Of a DNA stretch of 64,000 nt, positions 43,889 to 53,065 are shown piece by piece; the stretch's first letter is position 1, and each line of letters starts with the position of its first letter. The stretch lies in the NCBI RefSeq assembly GCF_003259615.1, contig NZ_QLLR01000020.1:1-64000 (forward strand). The letters are read 5' to 3'. The DNA comes from Pedobacter cryoconitis. GTDB lineage: Bacteria > Bacteroidota > Bacteroidia > Sphingobacteriales > Sphingobacteriaceae. Made by a program: the position numbers and the translations under genes. The notes beneath the pieces were generated by a model. It saw only the letters and a program-made list of their open reading frames with translations. It made no database searches and had not been told where the DNA came from.

Positions 43889-45610
43889 ATGATGAACCCT
43901 ACGGCTGATCCAAAGAATGAGCAGGAGAAATCTCCTGTAGCTGAACCTGGAAAATTCCACCTGGGTATTTGTATGGCTGGTGCAGTATCTGCGGGAGCTT
44001 ATACAGCAGGGGTAATGGACTACCTGATCGAGGCTTTAGAAGCATATGAAAAAGTAAGGGGACAACCGGGAATCCCCAAACATCAGATAGAAATACCTGT
44101 AATGGGCGGGGCTTCAGCAGGCGGGATGACCGCAATGCTCACTGCTGCTGCTTTACAGCATGAAATGCACCCGATTGAACATCCCGGACCTGATATTCTG
44201 GCAGAACATAAAGATCATATTTTATATCATTCCTGGGTAGATCTTACGGATAAAGATATGTTTGACAGGATGCTGAAGAACGATGATATTGACGGAACGG
44301 TTGTTTCCGCATTGAACTGCCTTTTTATTGATGAGATCGCTGAACGGGTATTGAAACCTAAAGATCCCGAGTCTATTAGCTGGAAACCTTTACCTTCCTT
44401 TTTTCCCCGGAAACTAAAACTATTTACCACATTGAGTAACCTTGGGGGATTTACTTACAATGTGAATTTTAATGAGAATGGAGGACAGCGGCCTTATTAT
44501 ATGAAAGTCCACCAGGATTATGCCTGCTTTGAACTGACTTCAGAGGAACAGACTGTTAACCATTCTCCGGGCTGGATGCCGCTTAATTTCAGAACCGGAA
44601 CCAATGCACAGGTTGCAGTGGATGCTGCACTGGCTACCGGTGCGTTTCCGATTGGATTCAGGGCAAGAAAAGTTACACGTTCCAAAGATGTTGTCAATAA
44701 TAATCCGTTGTTTGATGAAAAAATGCTTCGGGCAATTCAGATTAACACTGATCCTTATCAATCTTTAAATGTTGATGGGGGGATGATCAATAATGAACCG
44801 TTTGATAAGGTCAGGGAGGTTTTAAGTACCGTTTGCGGACAGCAGGAGCCGGCATTATACAATGATTATAATACTTTCAATTCTACGGTAGTGATGATTG
44901 CGCCGTTCCCCAGTACCAAGCCAGTTGATATTAAATTATTTGATAAGTTAATGCACGTCGCAGGACTCACCTTATCAGCAATGGTGAGCCAGATGCGTTC
45001 CAAAGCTACACAGGTTGTAGATGCGATGAATGAAAGCTGCGCAGGTCAGTTTCTGATTGATCCTTCCAGAGAATTGAGAAAAACAGACGGTACTAAAGTT
45101 GATCTTCAGGGAGAACGTGCGATTGCTTGCGGTGCATTAGGAGGCTTTAGCGGTTTTCTGAACAAGGAATTCAGGGTACATGATTATTTCCTGGGCCGGC
45201 ATAACTGCAAGATATTTTTGCGTGATTATTTTACGATCCCTGATCATGCCAGAAATGAAAACCCCATTTTTAAAGCAGGTTATCAGGGTATTGATACAGC
45301 TCAATACCGTTCGAAGTTTGACGGAAACTGGCAGATTATTCCGATAGTCGGAGAGGTTGATTATACTTTTCCTCAATTGGCCTTTAGTTCCGGCAGCAAC
45401 TGGCCGGTGCAAAATTGGGAAGCGGTTAGTAAATATAGTGGTGTGCTAAAAAGACGTGTGCAAGCGCTGATCCTGAACCTGGTGAAATATAAGGCAGTGC
45501 AAAAGTTCTTTTTGTGGATCGGAACCAGGATCTTATTGAGAGGGATGATTGCTAAAGCAATGCTGTCAACCATTAAGGATGAACTTAATCGCTGGCAGCT
45601 GCTTAAATAA
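43889..45610 (+). CDS. Patatin-like phospholipase
   Basis: A 573-residue protein without signal peptide. The Ser-Asp dyad is in GGASAGGMTAML (GxSxG) and VDGGMINNEP; the oxyanion segment reads GICMAGAVSAGAYTAGV, which differs from the usual GGGxRG but is typical of this larger patatin subgroup. It would hydrolyse acyl esters of lipids. Start ATGATG; the first ATG is used. It converges with the lipoprotein gene. Confidence 0.87.
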   Translation: MMNPTADPKNEQEKSPVAEPGKFHLGICMAGAVSAGAYTAGVMDYLIEALEAYEKVRGQPGIPKHQIEIPVMGGASAGGMTAMLTAAALQHEMHPIEHPGPDILAEHKDHILYHSWVDLTDKDMFDRMLKNDDIDGTVVSALNCLFIDEIAERVLKPKDPESISWKPLPSFFPRKLKLFTTLSNLGGFTYNVNFNENGGQRPYYMKVHQDYACFELTSEEQTVNHSPGWMPLNFRTGTNAQVAVDAALATGAFPIGFRARKVTRSKDVVNNNPLFDEKMLRAIQINTDPYQSLNVDGGMINNEPFDKVREVLSTVCGQQEPALYNDYNTFNSTVVMIAPFPSTKPVDIKLFDKLMHVAGLTLSAMVSQMRSKATQVVDAMNESCAGQFLIDPSRELRKTDGTKVDLQGERAIACGALGGFSGFLNKEFRVHDYFLGRHNCKIFLRDYFTIPDHARNENPIFKAGYQGIDTAQYRSKFDGNWQIIPIVGEVDYTFPQLAFSSGSNWPVQNWEAVSKYSGVLKRRVQALILNLVKYKAVQKFFLWIGTRILLRGMIAKAMLSTIKDELNRWQLLK

Positions 45611-45613
45611 ATG

Positions 45614-45949
45614 TTATAAATTGAACTCAATAACTGTGGTTGGATCATCGTAATAAAGATCATCATCAAACAATATCCGGTTATACCCGCTGCCAGTAAA
45701 TCTGACCGTGGTATAATCCATATCATTCAATGTATACAAAGATACATTCACAATAGGCAGTCTATGATTGAAGGGAATAGAACGGTAACCAGATACGTTG
45801 TAACTCTGAATATCGAAGCCATTTTTAATGGTAATTACACAATTGTCGCAGGATACTTCAAATCTGTAGTCGGAGTAAGGCTGGTTGTCTACTTTAATAC
45901 AAGAACCAGTTATAAAACAAATTAATAATAGGGCTAAAAGCTTATTCAT
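45614..45949 (-). CDS. Small lipoprotein, hypothetical
   Basis: A 111-residue protein with a lipoprotein signal (LLICFITGSC, lipobox Cys at residue 17). The mature part has two close Cys (SCDNC) and beta-rich sequence with an acidic loop (FDDDLYYDD). No family recognised. Its stop lies 3 bases from the patatin's stop. Confidence 0.7.
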   Translation of the reverse strand: MNKLLALLLICFITGSCIKVDNQPYSDYRFEVSCDNCVITIKNGFDIQSYNVSGYRSIPFNHRLPIVNVSLYTLNDMDYTTVRFTGSGYNRILFDDDLYYDDPTTVIEFNL

Positions 45950-46027
45950 TATGGAAATTTATAAATACCAAAGGTAATTATTTAATGCAGTTTCCCGCCA
46001 TTTTATCATGAAAGGCGCATTTTTGTT

Positions 46028-46065
46028 AAAACACACATTTCATTTCAGAATGAAGTATGTGTTTT
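46028..46065. promoter_or_regulatory. Palindromic operator candidate before the ArsR-type gene
   Basis: Arms 46028-46043 and 46050-46065 (AAAACACA...TGTGTTTT) match at 14 of 16 positions around a 6-base centre. TATATTTG at 46076-46083 fits a -7 box right after it, and the regulator ATG is at 46088. The location suits autoregulation by the regulator. Confidence 0.6.
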
Positions 46066-46087
46066 GACAATAGGTTATATTTGAAAA

Positions 46088-46768
46088 ATGGAACTTGAAA
46101 GTTTAGCCAGTATAGCTGGATTGATCGGCGAGCCAGCACGTATTAAAATGTTATGGGCGATGATGGATGGTAAAGCTTATACAGCTACCGAATTATCCAT
46201 TGTTGCCGGCGTATCTCCTCAAAGTGCTAGTATGCACCTTGGTAAAATGGTGTCGGCCGATTTGTTAAAGGTTAGTAATCAGGGGCGGCACCGGTATTTT
46301 AGTTATGCCAGGGAAGAAGTTGCTTATGCGATTGAAGCATTATCAAACTTAACTCCAGTTCAAAAACAGGTGACTATTCCAGTGCATAAGGATGTCCCTT
46401 TTGAATATTGCAGAACCTGTTATGACCATATTGCTGGCCGGGCGGGAGTGCTCATTAATGATCGTTTATTAGCCCTTGAATATTTAACAGAGAAAAACCA
46501 GCGTTATGAAATGACCGCAAAAGGAGAGGTGTTTTTTAAGGATTTTGGTATTGATACAGATAAATTATTCAAGCTGAAACGTCCTTTTGCAAGACCTTGC
46601 CTGGATTGGAGTGAAAGACGGCCGCATCTGGCAGGTTCTCTGGCCATGGTTTTTTTAAAGAAAATGATTGCTGAAGACTGGATGAGAAAAATTCATGATT
46701 CCAGAACTCTTTCGATTACTTCTAAAGGCCAGTCAAGTATATACGATTTATTAGGTGTTAAAATTTAA
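46088..46768 (+). CDS. ArsR-like winged-helix regulator with extended C-terminus
   Basis: A 226-residue regulator. Residues 1-95 form an ArsR-type winged helix (IAGLIGEPARIKMLWAMMDG, then ATELSIVAGVSPQSASMHLGKM and the RHRYFSYA wing). The C-terminal half has CRTCYDHIAGRAG (a CxxC) and CLDWSERRPHLAGSLA, matching the regulator class sometimes placed with YdhM-like HTH proteins in efflux operons. The Cys residues could bind metal or sense thiols. The phosphoesterase gene follows by 5 bases. Confidence 0.85.
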   Translation: MELESLASIAGLIGEPARIKMLWAMMDGKAYTATELSIVAGVSPQSASMHLGKMVSADLLKVSNQGRHRYFSYAREEVAYAIEALSNLTPVQKQVTIPVHKDVPFEYCRTCYDHIAGRAGVLINDRLLALEYLTEKNQRYEMTAKGEVFFKDFGIDTDKLFKLKRPFARPCLDWSERRPHLAGSLAMVFLKKMIAEDWMRKIHDSRTLSITSKGQSSIYDLLGVKI

Positions 46769-46773
46769 CCTGT

Positions 46774-47598
46774 ATGGCTGCTAAAACTATCGCTTACCTG
46801 ACAGATGCTCATTTAGGTCAGAAAATTATCCTGAACGATGAAACTGGTCAGATGTGTTATGCGCAAAATGAAGCAGAACATAAAGATAAGCTGAAATTTA
46901 TTCTGGAAGATATAGCCCGGAATGGGATCACTGAAATTATATTTGGTGGCGATATTGGTACTCAGGAAGCTAACCTGTGGTTCTTTGAGACTGTTTATGC
47001 GTTGAATTTCAAACTATTAATGGTGCTTGGGAACCATGATACTTATTCACAGGTAAGCCAGTATTATAAAAATGAGTATCATCATGAACTGAGCAAGGAG
47101 CATCATCATGAACTAAGCAATGAACATCATAATCGACATTACAATAAATTAACCAAAGAATTGCATTATGCCTATGAACAAGGGCATTTTAAATTTATTT
47201 ATCTAGATTCTTCTTCTAATGCAATCAGCCAGGTTCAGTTGAACTGGTTACGGCTGGAACTGGATACGGAAAAAGAAATATTACTTTTTATACACCACCC
47301 TGTTTTAGAAATCAGTACCCCATTAGATAAGATAGGAGCAGCCCTGCAAGGAAGAGAGGAAATCAAATCATTGCTATCGGCACAGCAAAAGGAGATTACC
47401 ATTTTTTGCGGACATTATCATATGGCTGATGAATTGATAGCAGGAAATATAAGACAGTATTCCTCCCCGGCATGTTCTTACCAGATAGAAAAACTATCAG
47501 CAAAAATTGAGATTGATACTTTGATATTTGGCTACAGGACAATCACTATCAATGACAGCCAAATAAATACAAAGGTTAAATTATTCCAGTCCGTATAG
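46774..47598 (+). CDS. Metallophosphoesterase with a His-rich insertion
   Basis: A 274-residue calcineurin-like phosphoesterase: LTDAHLGQ, IFGGDIGT, MVLGNHDT, FIHHP and CGHYH supply the metal set. An insertion at about residues 105-135 (EYHHELSKEHHHELSNEHH) consists of repeated EHHHELS units not typical of the family, and could bind metal. It is co-transcribed with the regulator. The substrate is unknown. Confidence 0.87.
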   Translation: MAAKTIAYLTDAHLGQKIILNDETGQMCYAQNEAEHKDKLKFILEDIARNGITEIIFGGDIGTQEANLWFFETVYALNFKLLMVLGNHDTYSQVSQYYKNEYHHELSKEHHHELSNEHHNRHYNKLTKELHYAYEQGHFKFIYLDSSSNAISQVQLNWLRLELDTEKEILLFIHHPVLEISTPLDKIGAALQGREEIKSLLSAQQKEITIFCGHYHMADELIAGNIRQYSSPACSYQIEKLSAKIEIDTLIFGYRTITINDSQINTKVKLFQSV

Positions 47599-47621
47599 CC
47601 CGATATTATTATATTTAAAAT

Positions 47622-48314
47622 ATGATCAAGATAAGTTGCCCTTATGACTGGATTTGCGGTCAGGAATTTACCACAGATGAGTTGAGCAGTCATGATAGAG
47701 ATTTCGTAATTAGCGCTGCAGCTAAAAACATGAAATTAATATTTATTGATTGTCCTGTCTGTAACGTCACTTTCTCTTATAATCCATCCAGTAATAAAAG
47801 TATAGCATCGGGAATGATCAATCCTGATCAGCATGCTAAAAAAGAACCAGTACGTAAAACTTTAAAAGCATTTAATACACTATTAAAAAAAGATAAGGTA
47901 GAAATCCCTCCTGATTATCTTGCATATTTATTAAGTGAACAATTCACTAAGAAACTGGAGGTATTTAAAGCTCAGGATAGTTTTGAGCTCTTTAGTTATG
48001 ATGAACTTCGCGAAGTAGTCAATATTGATGGAAAAGATTACGTAAATGCCAGGCAGCTCAAAGGATTCGTGCTGTCTTTAAGCGAACTGAGCTTAGAAAA
48101 TGAATTTATTCCCGAAACCGGTATCAATTCCGCTTATGGAAAAGATAATTGTTTTTTCACACTCGATGAACTGTCCCACAGCATAGTTATTGGCCAGGCT
48201 GGTACCGACCTTTTATTTATTGACAGCAGAGATAAGGATTCGTTGTTTGTTTTCCATCCGGATGGGGGAGATACAGAAGCAACTAACCTGTCCCTGAAAG
48301 ATTTATTTAGTTAA
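47622..48314 (+). CDS. Zinc-ribbon/SUKH-domain protein
   Basis: A 230-residue protein. The N-terminus has two cysteine pairs (CPYDWIC and CPVC) like a small zinc ribbon; the C-terminal two thirds match a SMI1/KNR4 (SUKH) fold, with IPPDYLAYLL, FSYDELREV, IGQAGTDLLFIDSRD and FVFHPDGG. SUKH proteins are often immunity proteins against secreted nucleases and other toxins, but stand-alone ones exist; no toxin gene is next to it. Confidence 0.7.
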   Translation: MIKISCPYDWICGQEFTTDELSSHDRDFVISAAAKNMKLIFIDCPVCNVTFSYNPSSNKSIASGMINPDQHAKKEPVRKTLKAFNTLLKKDKVEIPPDYLAYLLSEQFTKKLEVFKAQDSFELFSYDELREVVNIDGKDYVNARQLKGFVLSLSELSLENEFIPETGINSAYGKDNCFFTLDELSHSIVIGQAGTDLLFIDSRDKDSLFVFHPDGGDTEATNLSLKDLFS

Positions 48315-48329
48315 GTATCCGGATGTTAT

Positions 48330-49562
48330 TTATTGCTTCAGTTTTTCCAGTTTCATTTTAATATCAGGTCTGTATTTTAACTTTAATGCCTTTTTAAAAT
48401 AGCTGATGGCAGCAGGCACATCATCTTTTGACAGGTAATAATCACCCATACTATCATAAGTATTAAAACTCTCCGGATAGTATTCGATATTGAGCTGAAA
48501 GAACATTTCAGCTCTGCTATAATCTTTTTCTGAAGTAAATATATAACCAAATCTATTGAGATCCTGTTCTGAAGGACGAACCACATAACCCATTTCATTT
48601 GATAAAGCCTGATAATGTGCATTGATTATTTTTTTCAGGTCCGCTGCAGTATAGGTCTTATCAAAGAACTGGTGTACTGGCTGAGTCTGTGGAAACTTAT
48701 AATGCTGGAAAATATACTTTAAGGCATCGTATTCAGCAATTAAAGGAACTGAAGTATGATCCTCTTCAGGGTAATAGTTGAAGTTCCACCTCAAATTATG
48801 GCCTGTAATTAATGTTAACTGATCAGAAAGATTTAGAATAGCGCGAATATGCTGCGTGACCTGCGCGGTATCCAGCCTGGCTGCTGCGGTATCCATTCCC
48901 GGAGTCATTGTATTTGCCGCCGCCAGAAAAAGGGATGTTTTGGTGAACTTTTTTTTCTGTAGTATCTTTTTTGAGCTGTTTAATAATTTACACTGATCAT
49001 AAGACATACTTGGGTCGATAGCCACATAAGCATTAAATAACGAGGTATGGTTAACCAAGGTGTTGATCACCATCAGTCCTCCTAATGAATGCCCTGCCAG
49101 CATACGATAAGGGGCCGCCGAATAATTTTTATCAATATAAGGAATCAGTTCCTTTTCAAGGAATGCTGTGAAATTCTCTCCGCCACCTGAATTTCCGAAT
49201 ATTGGATTTTTGGAAGGTGTGAGATCTCTTGTCCGGTTGCCAGGCGTATTAATAATACCGACAATTATCATTTCGGGGAAAACTTTATTACCATTAATTA
49301 CGCTCAGCTGGTTAATCATAGCCATTAAGGACAAGAAATTGTTTTCACCATCTAAAACATACAATACAGGATAACCGGGTTTGAAAAAAACTGCGGTATC
49401 CATTGGTGGTGCATAAATCCATAAAGCTCTTTTTTCATTTAATATAACTGAATGCAGCGTATCGGTATGACCTATAGAAACTGGTATTTGCTGCTGGCCG
49501 TTTACATACCTGGAGCTTAGCGTAAGGAATATAATTAAAAGGAAGAATTTCATCTTGATCAT
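48330..49562 (-). CDS. Exported esterase with TPR-like tail
   Basis: A 410-residue protein with a signal peptide (FFLLIIFLTLSSRYVNGQ). The core is the esterase D/IroE-like alpha/beta hydrolase: YPVLYVLDGENNFL, nucleophile LAGHSLGGLMV and a late His in YPEEDHTSVPL. After about residue 330 comes a short tetratricopeptide-like segment (DYSRAEMFFQLNIEYYPESFNTYDS). Such enzymes cleave siderophore or other esters. Stand-alone gene. Confidence 0.85.
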   Translation of the reverse strand: MIKMKFFLLIIFLTLSSRYVNGQQQIPVSIGHTDTLHSVILNEKRALWIYAPPMDTAVFFKPGYPVLYVLDGENNFLSLMAMINQLSVINGNKVFPEMIIVGIINTPGNRTRDLTPSKNPIFGNSGGGENFTAFLEKELIPYIDKNYSAAPYRMLAGHSLGGLMVINTLVNHTSLFNAYVAIDPSMSYDQCKLLNSSKKILQKKKFTKTSLFLAAANTMTPGMDTAAARLDTAQVTQHIRAILNLSDQLTLITGHNLRWNFNYYPEEDHTSVPLIAEYDALKYIFQHYKFPQTQPVHQFFDKTYTAADLKKIINAHYQALSNEMGYVVRPSEQDLNRFGYIFTSEKDYSRAEMFFQLNIEYYPESFNTYDSMGDYYLSKDDVPAAISYFKKALKLKYRPDIKMKLEKLKQ

Positions 49563-49640
49563 CTTTCAAGAATACGACACTAAACTATAGCCTGGAGAAA
49601 AATGTGATGAAACTGCCCGAACATGGGATGAAGAGTTTAG

Positions 49641-49880
49641 AGCAGAATAAGTAATTATTTCTGGCAAGTGGTCAGTCAATACACTAATTTCCCGGAAACA
49701 GTTAGTTTTTTTGAAAATATGGGTCCTTGTTTATATATTGACATGGGCCATTCAGGAACCAGCGCCGCTTTTGTTAAATATAATTTACAACCGGATACTG
49801 GTTCTGAAATATTTCAGATTATGAGCCCCTATCAAGGAGAAATGAAGCAATTAAAGAAGTTACAGGCTATTATCGGATAA
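49641..49880 (+). pseudogene. Polyketide-synthase acyltransferase domain, C-terminal remnant
   Basis: The open frame begins after TAG (49638-49640) and has no ATG start. It reads VVSQYTNFPETVSFFENMGP, then a YIDMGHSGTSAAFVKYNL segment and a tail ending LKKLQAIIG. This resembles the end of a malonyl/acyltransferase domain (FPETV...IDMGPSGT...FVKYNL) in trans-AT polyketide systems. The catalytic GHSxG Ser and the first three quarters are missing. It is followed by PksB-like and Sfp-like genes, which supports the reading. Recognition is by pattern only. Confidence 0.55.
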
Positions 49881-49891
49881 AACACAACCAT

Positions 49892-50545
49892 ATGGAAGTT
49901 AAACTTTTTCGTGTAGCTAATGAAAATATAAAAAATCAGTGTTACCTCATTTATGAAGGTAATTCGGGTATTCTGGTAGATCCTGCATGGGATTATGAGC
50001 TGATCAATGATTTTCTGAAAGATAATCTGATTGTGCTGAAGGGAGTTCTTTTAACACATGCGCACCATGACCACACGAATCTGGCAGCTGTTTTTGCCTA
50101 TAAACATGCTGTTCCTGTTTATATGTCGGCCATTGAAATCCGGGATTCCGGCTTCCATGTTCAGCGGCTGATTGCGGTACAGCATTTACAGGAGTTTACT
50201 ATTGATGGTTTTACGGTGACGGCTTTACTCACCCCTGGTCATACTAAAGGCAGTACCTGCTATCTGATTGGCGAACATTGCTTTACAGGAGATACTATTT
50301 TTATTGAAGGTGTGGGCATCAGTGATGAGCGGAATGTAGGCTCGCTCTTTGATAGTGTACAATTCATCAAGCAATACCTGCCACCGCATACACTGATCTG
50401 GCCGGGGCATTCCTTTGGACAAACTCCGGGTAAAGAACTTAGTTTCCTGTTCCGGAATAATATATACTTTTTGCTGAACCGCAGAGAGGCATTTGTAGAT
50501 TTCAGAATGCGAAAAAACCAACCCGATCCTTTTGCTTTTAAATAA
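49892..50545 (+). CDS. PksB-like metallo-beta-lactamase-fold hydrolase
   Basis: A 217-residue MBL-fold enzyme: THAHHDHTN is the metal motif (HxHxDH), TPGHTKG and FTGDTIFIEG follow, and PGHSFG is the C-terminal His. The ending FRMRKNQPDPFAFK closely recalls PksB of trans-AT polyketide clusters, thought to edit or hydrolyse intermediates. It comes 11 bases after the acyltransferase remnant and is followed 10 bases later by the PPTase. Glyoxalase II-like activity is the alternative. Confidence 0.82.
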   Translation: MEVKLFRVANENIKNQCYLIYEGNSGILVDPAWDYELINDFLKDNLIVLKGVLLTHAHHDHTNLAAVFAYKHAVPVYMSAIEIRDSGFHVQRLIAVQHLQEFTIDGFTVTALLTPGHTKGSTCYLIGEHCFTGDTIFIEGVGISDERNVGSLFDSVQFIKQYLPPHTLIWPGHSFGQTPGKELSFLFRNNIYFLLNRREAFVDFRMRKNQPDPFAFK

Positions 50546-50555
50546 CCCCTTTAAG

Positions 50556-51305
50556 ATGAATATTGTTGTTGAAAAGCTTGTTTTACATAGAGCTGAAGGC
50601 TTGTTCCCTGCTGCTATTGCTATTGTGAAACAGCCCTTGAATGCGTTAAAGGAAATTCGACATTCATTTTTGCATCCCAATGAATTGAAGTTTTTCGATA
50701 CTTTAAAGTTTGAGCGGGTTCAGCATAGTTATTTATTGGGGAGGTTTGCCGCTAAAAAGGCATGGAGTGTTTTTGCTGAAGATAACGCAATGACAGCCGT
50801 TGAGATCACTGCCGGGATATTTCAGCAACCCGTTCTGTATTTGCCTGGCGGGGGAAATATACAACTCAGTATCGGGCATACTGAAGAAATAGGAATGGCG
50901 ATAGTTTTTCCGGAGAGCCATCCTATGGGGGTGGATGCAGAACTTATTGATGTGAAGCAAAGCGAAACCATCAGGAGTATTGTGGCTGTGGGAGAGCAGG
51001 ATAAACTTCAGCTGATCCATCCCGACGCAGGCAAAAGCCTTACGGTTTTATGGACAATTAAAGAAGCATTGTCAAAAGTGCTGAAAACTGGATTAATGAC
51101 TCCTTTTGAGTTGTTTGAAATCGACAAGGTGCAGCATCAGGATGGTATTGTGATTTGTGATTTTAAAAACTTCCCTCAGTATAAGTCTTTATCCTGGTTG
51201 GCCGGAGGTTACGCGTGGTCAATAGTTTTACCACATAAAAGCACATTGGATCTGGCAGTGCTCAGGAAGTTATACTTACAAAACAGCGCAGGTCAGGTAT
51301 CCTGA
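50556..51305 (+). CDS. Sfp-type 4'-phosphopantetheinyl transferase
   Basis: About 249 residues from ATG 50556 (MNIVVEKLVLHRAEG); the longer open frame from a TTG reads into the previous gene. Motifs are LLGRFAAKKA (substrate contact), SIGHTEE, GVDAELIDV and WTIKEALSKVLKTGL, the last two holding the Mg-binding acidic residues. It attaches the phosphopantetheine arm to carrier proteins, needed for fatty-acid-like, polyketide or nonribosomal synthesis. Its operon neighbour is PksB-like. Confidence 0.9.
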   Translation: MNIVVEKLVLHRAEGLFPAAIAIVKQPLNALKEIRHSFLHPNELKFFDTLKFERVQHSYLLGRFAAKKAWSVFAEDNAMTAVEITAGIFQQPVLYLPGGGNIQLSIGHTEEIGMAIVFPESHPMGVDAELIDVKQSETIRSIVAVGEQDKLQLIHPDAGKSLTVLWTIKEALSKVLKTGLMTPFELFEIDKVQHQDGIVICDFKNFPQYKSLSWLAGGYAWSIVLPHKSTLDLAVLRKLYLQNSAGQVS

Positions 51306-51315
51306 ACAGCGCAAA

Positions 51316-52071
51316 TCAGGTATCCTGAATAAAAAAGTTCCCGATTTCAACTGGCTGCTGATATTTTTTAATGAAGTTTCTTACGCTCGTTGGCAAATAT
51401 AAATAACCCATTCCGTCAGTCCCTAACAGACCACTATGGATAGGACTGATCTCTGAAATCAGTTTATCTTCAAGCTGCAAAATAAACTCTGGCCCAAAAA
51501 AACCTCTGAATACAGGGGCAAAATTTTTCATGATTTCAGGATCTATATTGATAGGTTCTTGTAGCCAGGCAGGAAATTGTGCCCCAAATTTAGAAATAGC
51601 TAATTTTGAGCCTTCAAACCATTCTTGTCCCGCCGGGAAGTCTTGTTTTCCTTCCTGCTCCGAGAATTTGCTCAGGACTATTTTACGCTCAGGAATTGGG
51701 ATTGGTAAATCTGCGATCTCGGCAGCTTGTCCTGTATCGTAATGTAAAATAACTTTTACTGTACCATTCTTTATTTTCTCTGCCTGTTTTGGATCATTAA
51801 CCGTGTACAAACCCGGCATACTGCTGCCAACTCCAAATTCAGGGTGTATTTTGACCGATAAGAATATACTGATCGCATAGTTACTGTCTTCCAGTAAATT
51901 ATTTACTGCATAACCGGCATCAAACAAATCTTTCTTCAGTGACATTAAAAGCAACATTGGTTTTTGCGTAACCGGGCAAACAGGGTAAGCTGCCATTTCT
52001 ATATTAGCTACTCCTCCAATCCGGGAGGCAGGCTTGTCTTGTTTTAAATCTGAAGTTAGTAGATGATACAT
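51316..52071 (-). CDS. DUF1963/YwqG-like protein
   Basis: A 251-residue soluble protein. RIGGVANIEMAAYPVCPVTQKPMLLLMSL near the N-terminus and GTDGMGYLYL near the C-terminus resemble the start (K-GG-P) and end (GDxGxxY) of the YwqG/DUF1963 family. Function in the family is unknown. Convergent with the PPTase gene, 10 bases apart. The match is partial by eye. Confidence 0.5.
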   Translation of the reverse strand: MYHLLTSDLKQDKPASRIGGVANIEMAAYPVCPVTQKPMLLLMSLKKDLFDAGYAVNNLLEDSNYAISIFLSVKIHPEFGVGSSMPGLYTVNDPKQAEKIKNGTVKVILHYDTGQAAEIADLPIPIPERKIVLSKFSEQEGKQDFPAGQEWFEGSKLAISKFGAQFPAWLQEPINIDPEIMKNFAPVFRGFFGPEFILQLEDKLISEISPIHSGLLGTDGMGYLYLPTSVRNFIKKYQQPVEIGNFFIQDT

Positions 52072-52228
52072 AATTAGCTTAAATCAATGGCAAAATAGTT
52101 ATAATCTTTATTTTTCAGGATAATATTGAGATTAATCTGATCTTTCTTACCGCTATTTTTTCTGCTGAGTTCATTGCCGGGGCTGATTTAAATTCCTACT
52201 TTTAAGAACTAACCATTTGTCCTGACGT

Positions 52229-53062
52229 ATGAAACAAAAAATCAGCCTTTCGCTTATTATTGTGCTTACTTTTTTATTTGTCAACCCATCATCCGCTCAA
52301 AAAGGCTGGATTGATCTTTTTAACGGCAAAGACCTGAAAGACTGGAATATCAAAATTTCCAAGCACAACTATAATGAGAACTACGCAAATACCTTTCGTG
52401 TAGAAAACGGGCTGATGAAAGTGAGCTATGACGGCTATGGGGACTTTGATCAGCAATACGGTCATATATTCTATAAAAAACCATTCTCTTATTACCTGTT
52501 AAAGATAACCTATCGCTTTGTGGGGGAACAGGCTAAAGGCGGTGAAGGCTGGGCTTATCGGAACAGTGGCGCTATGCTGCATGGACAGGCCCCTGAAACT
52601 ATGCTGAAGGATCAGGATTTTCCAATTTCTGTAGAAGGGCAAATTCTGGGTGGTGATGGTACACACGACCGTCATACCAGCAATGTCTGTACACCCGGAA
52701 CACAAATCGTTTACGAAGGGAAACTATTTACACCACATTGTTTAGATTCTAAATCGAAAACTTATGCAGGTGATCAATGGGTTACTGCCGAATTCTTAGT
52801 TTTAGGAGATTCAGTCATTAAGCATATTATTGATAAAGAAGTAGTGCTTGAATATACGAAACCTCAGATCGGAGGAGGCAATGTGTCCAACTATGACCCG
52901 AAAATCAAAGTAGATGGTAAAGCTTTAACCGGTGGCTACATTTCTTTACAGAGCGAAAGTCATCCGATAGAATTTAAAGCAGTAAGGCTCTATAATCTGG
53001 AGCCTTACGCAAAAAATAAAACAAAATTAACTCAGGTCATTGCCAAGGTTTTAAAGGAATAA
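52229..53062 (+). CDS. DUF1080 exported sugar-active protein
   Basis: A 277-residue exported protein (signal SLIIVLTFLFVNPSSAQ) with a DUF1080 jelly-roll: IDLFNGKDLKDWNIK, GGEGWAYRNSGAMLHGQ, ISVEGQILGG and EFKAVRLYNLEP. DUF1080 members are now linked to 3-keto-glycoside cleavage. That would complement the GMC oxidoreductase 1.5 kb downstream, which could make 3-keto sugars. It converges with the DoxX gene (3-base gap). Confidence 0.85.
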   Translation: MKQKISLSLIIVLTFLFVNPSSAQKGWIDLFNGKDLKDWNIKISKHNYNENYANTFRVENGLMKVSYDGYGDFDQQYGHIFYKKPFSYYLLKITYRFVGEQAKGGEGWAYRNSGAMLHGQAPETMLKDQDFPISVEGQILGGDGTHDRHTSNVCTPGTQIVYEGKLFTPHCLDSKSKTYAGDQWVTAEFLVLGDSVIKHIIDKEVVLEYTKPQIGGGNVSNYDPKIKVDGKALTGGYISLQSESHPIEFKAVRLYNLEPYAKNKTKLTQVIAKVLKE

Positions 53063-53065
53063 TCC

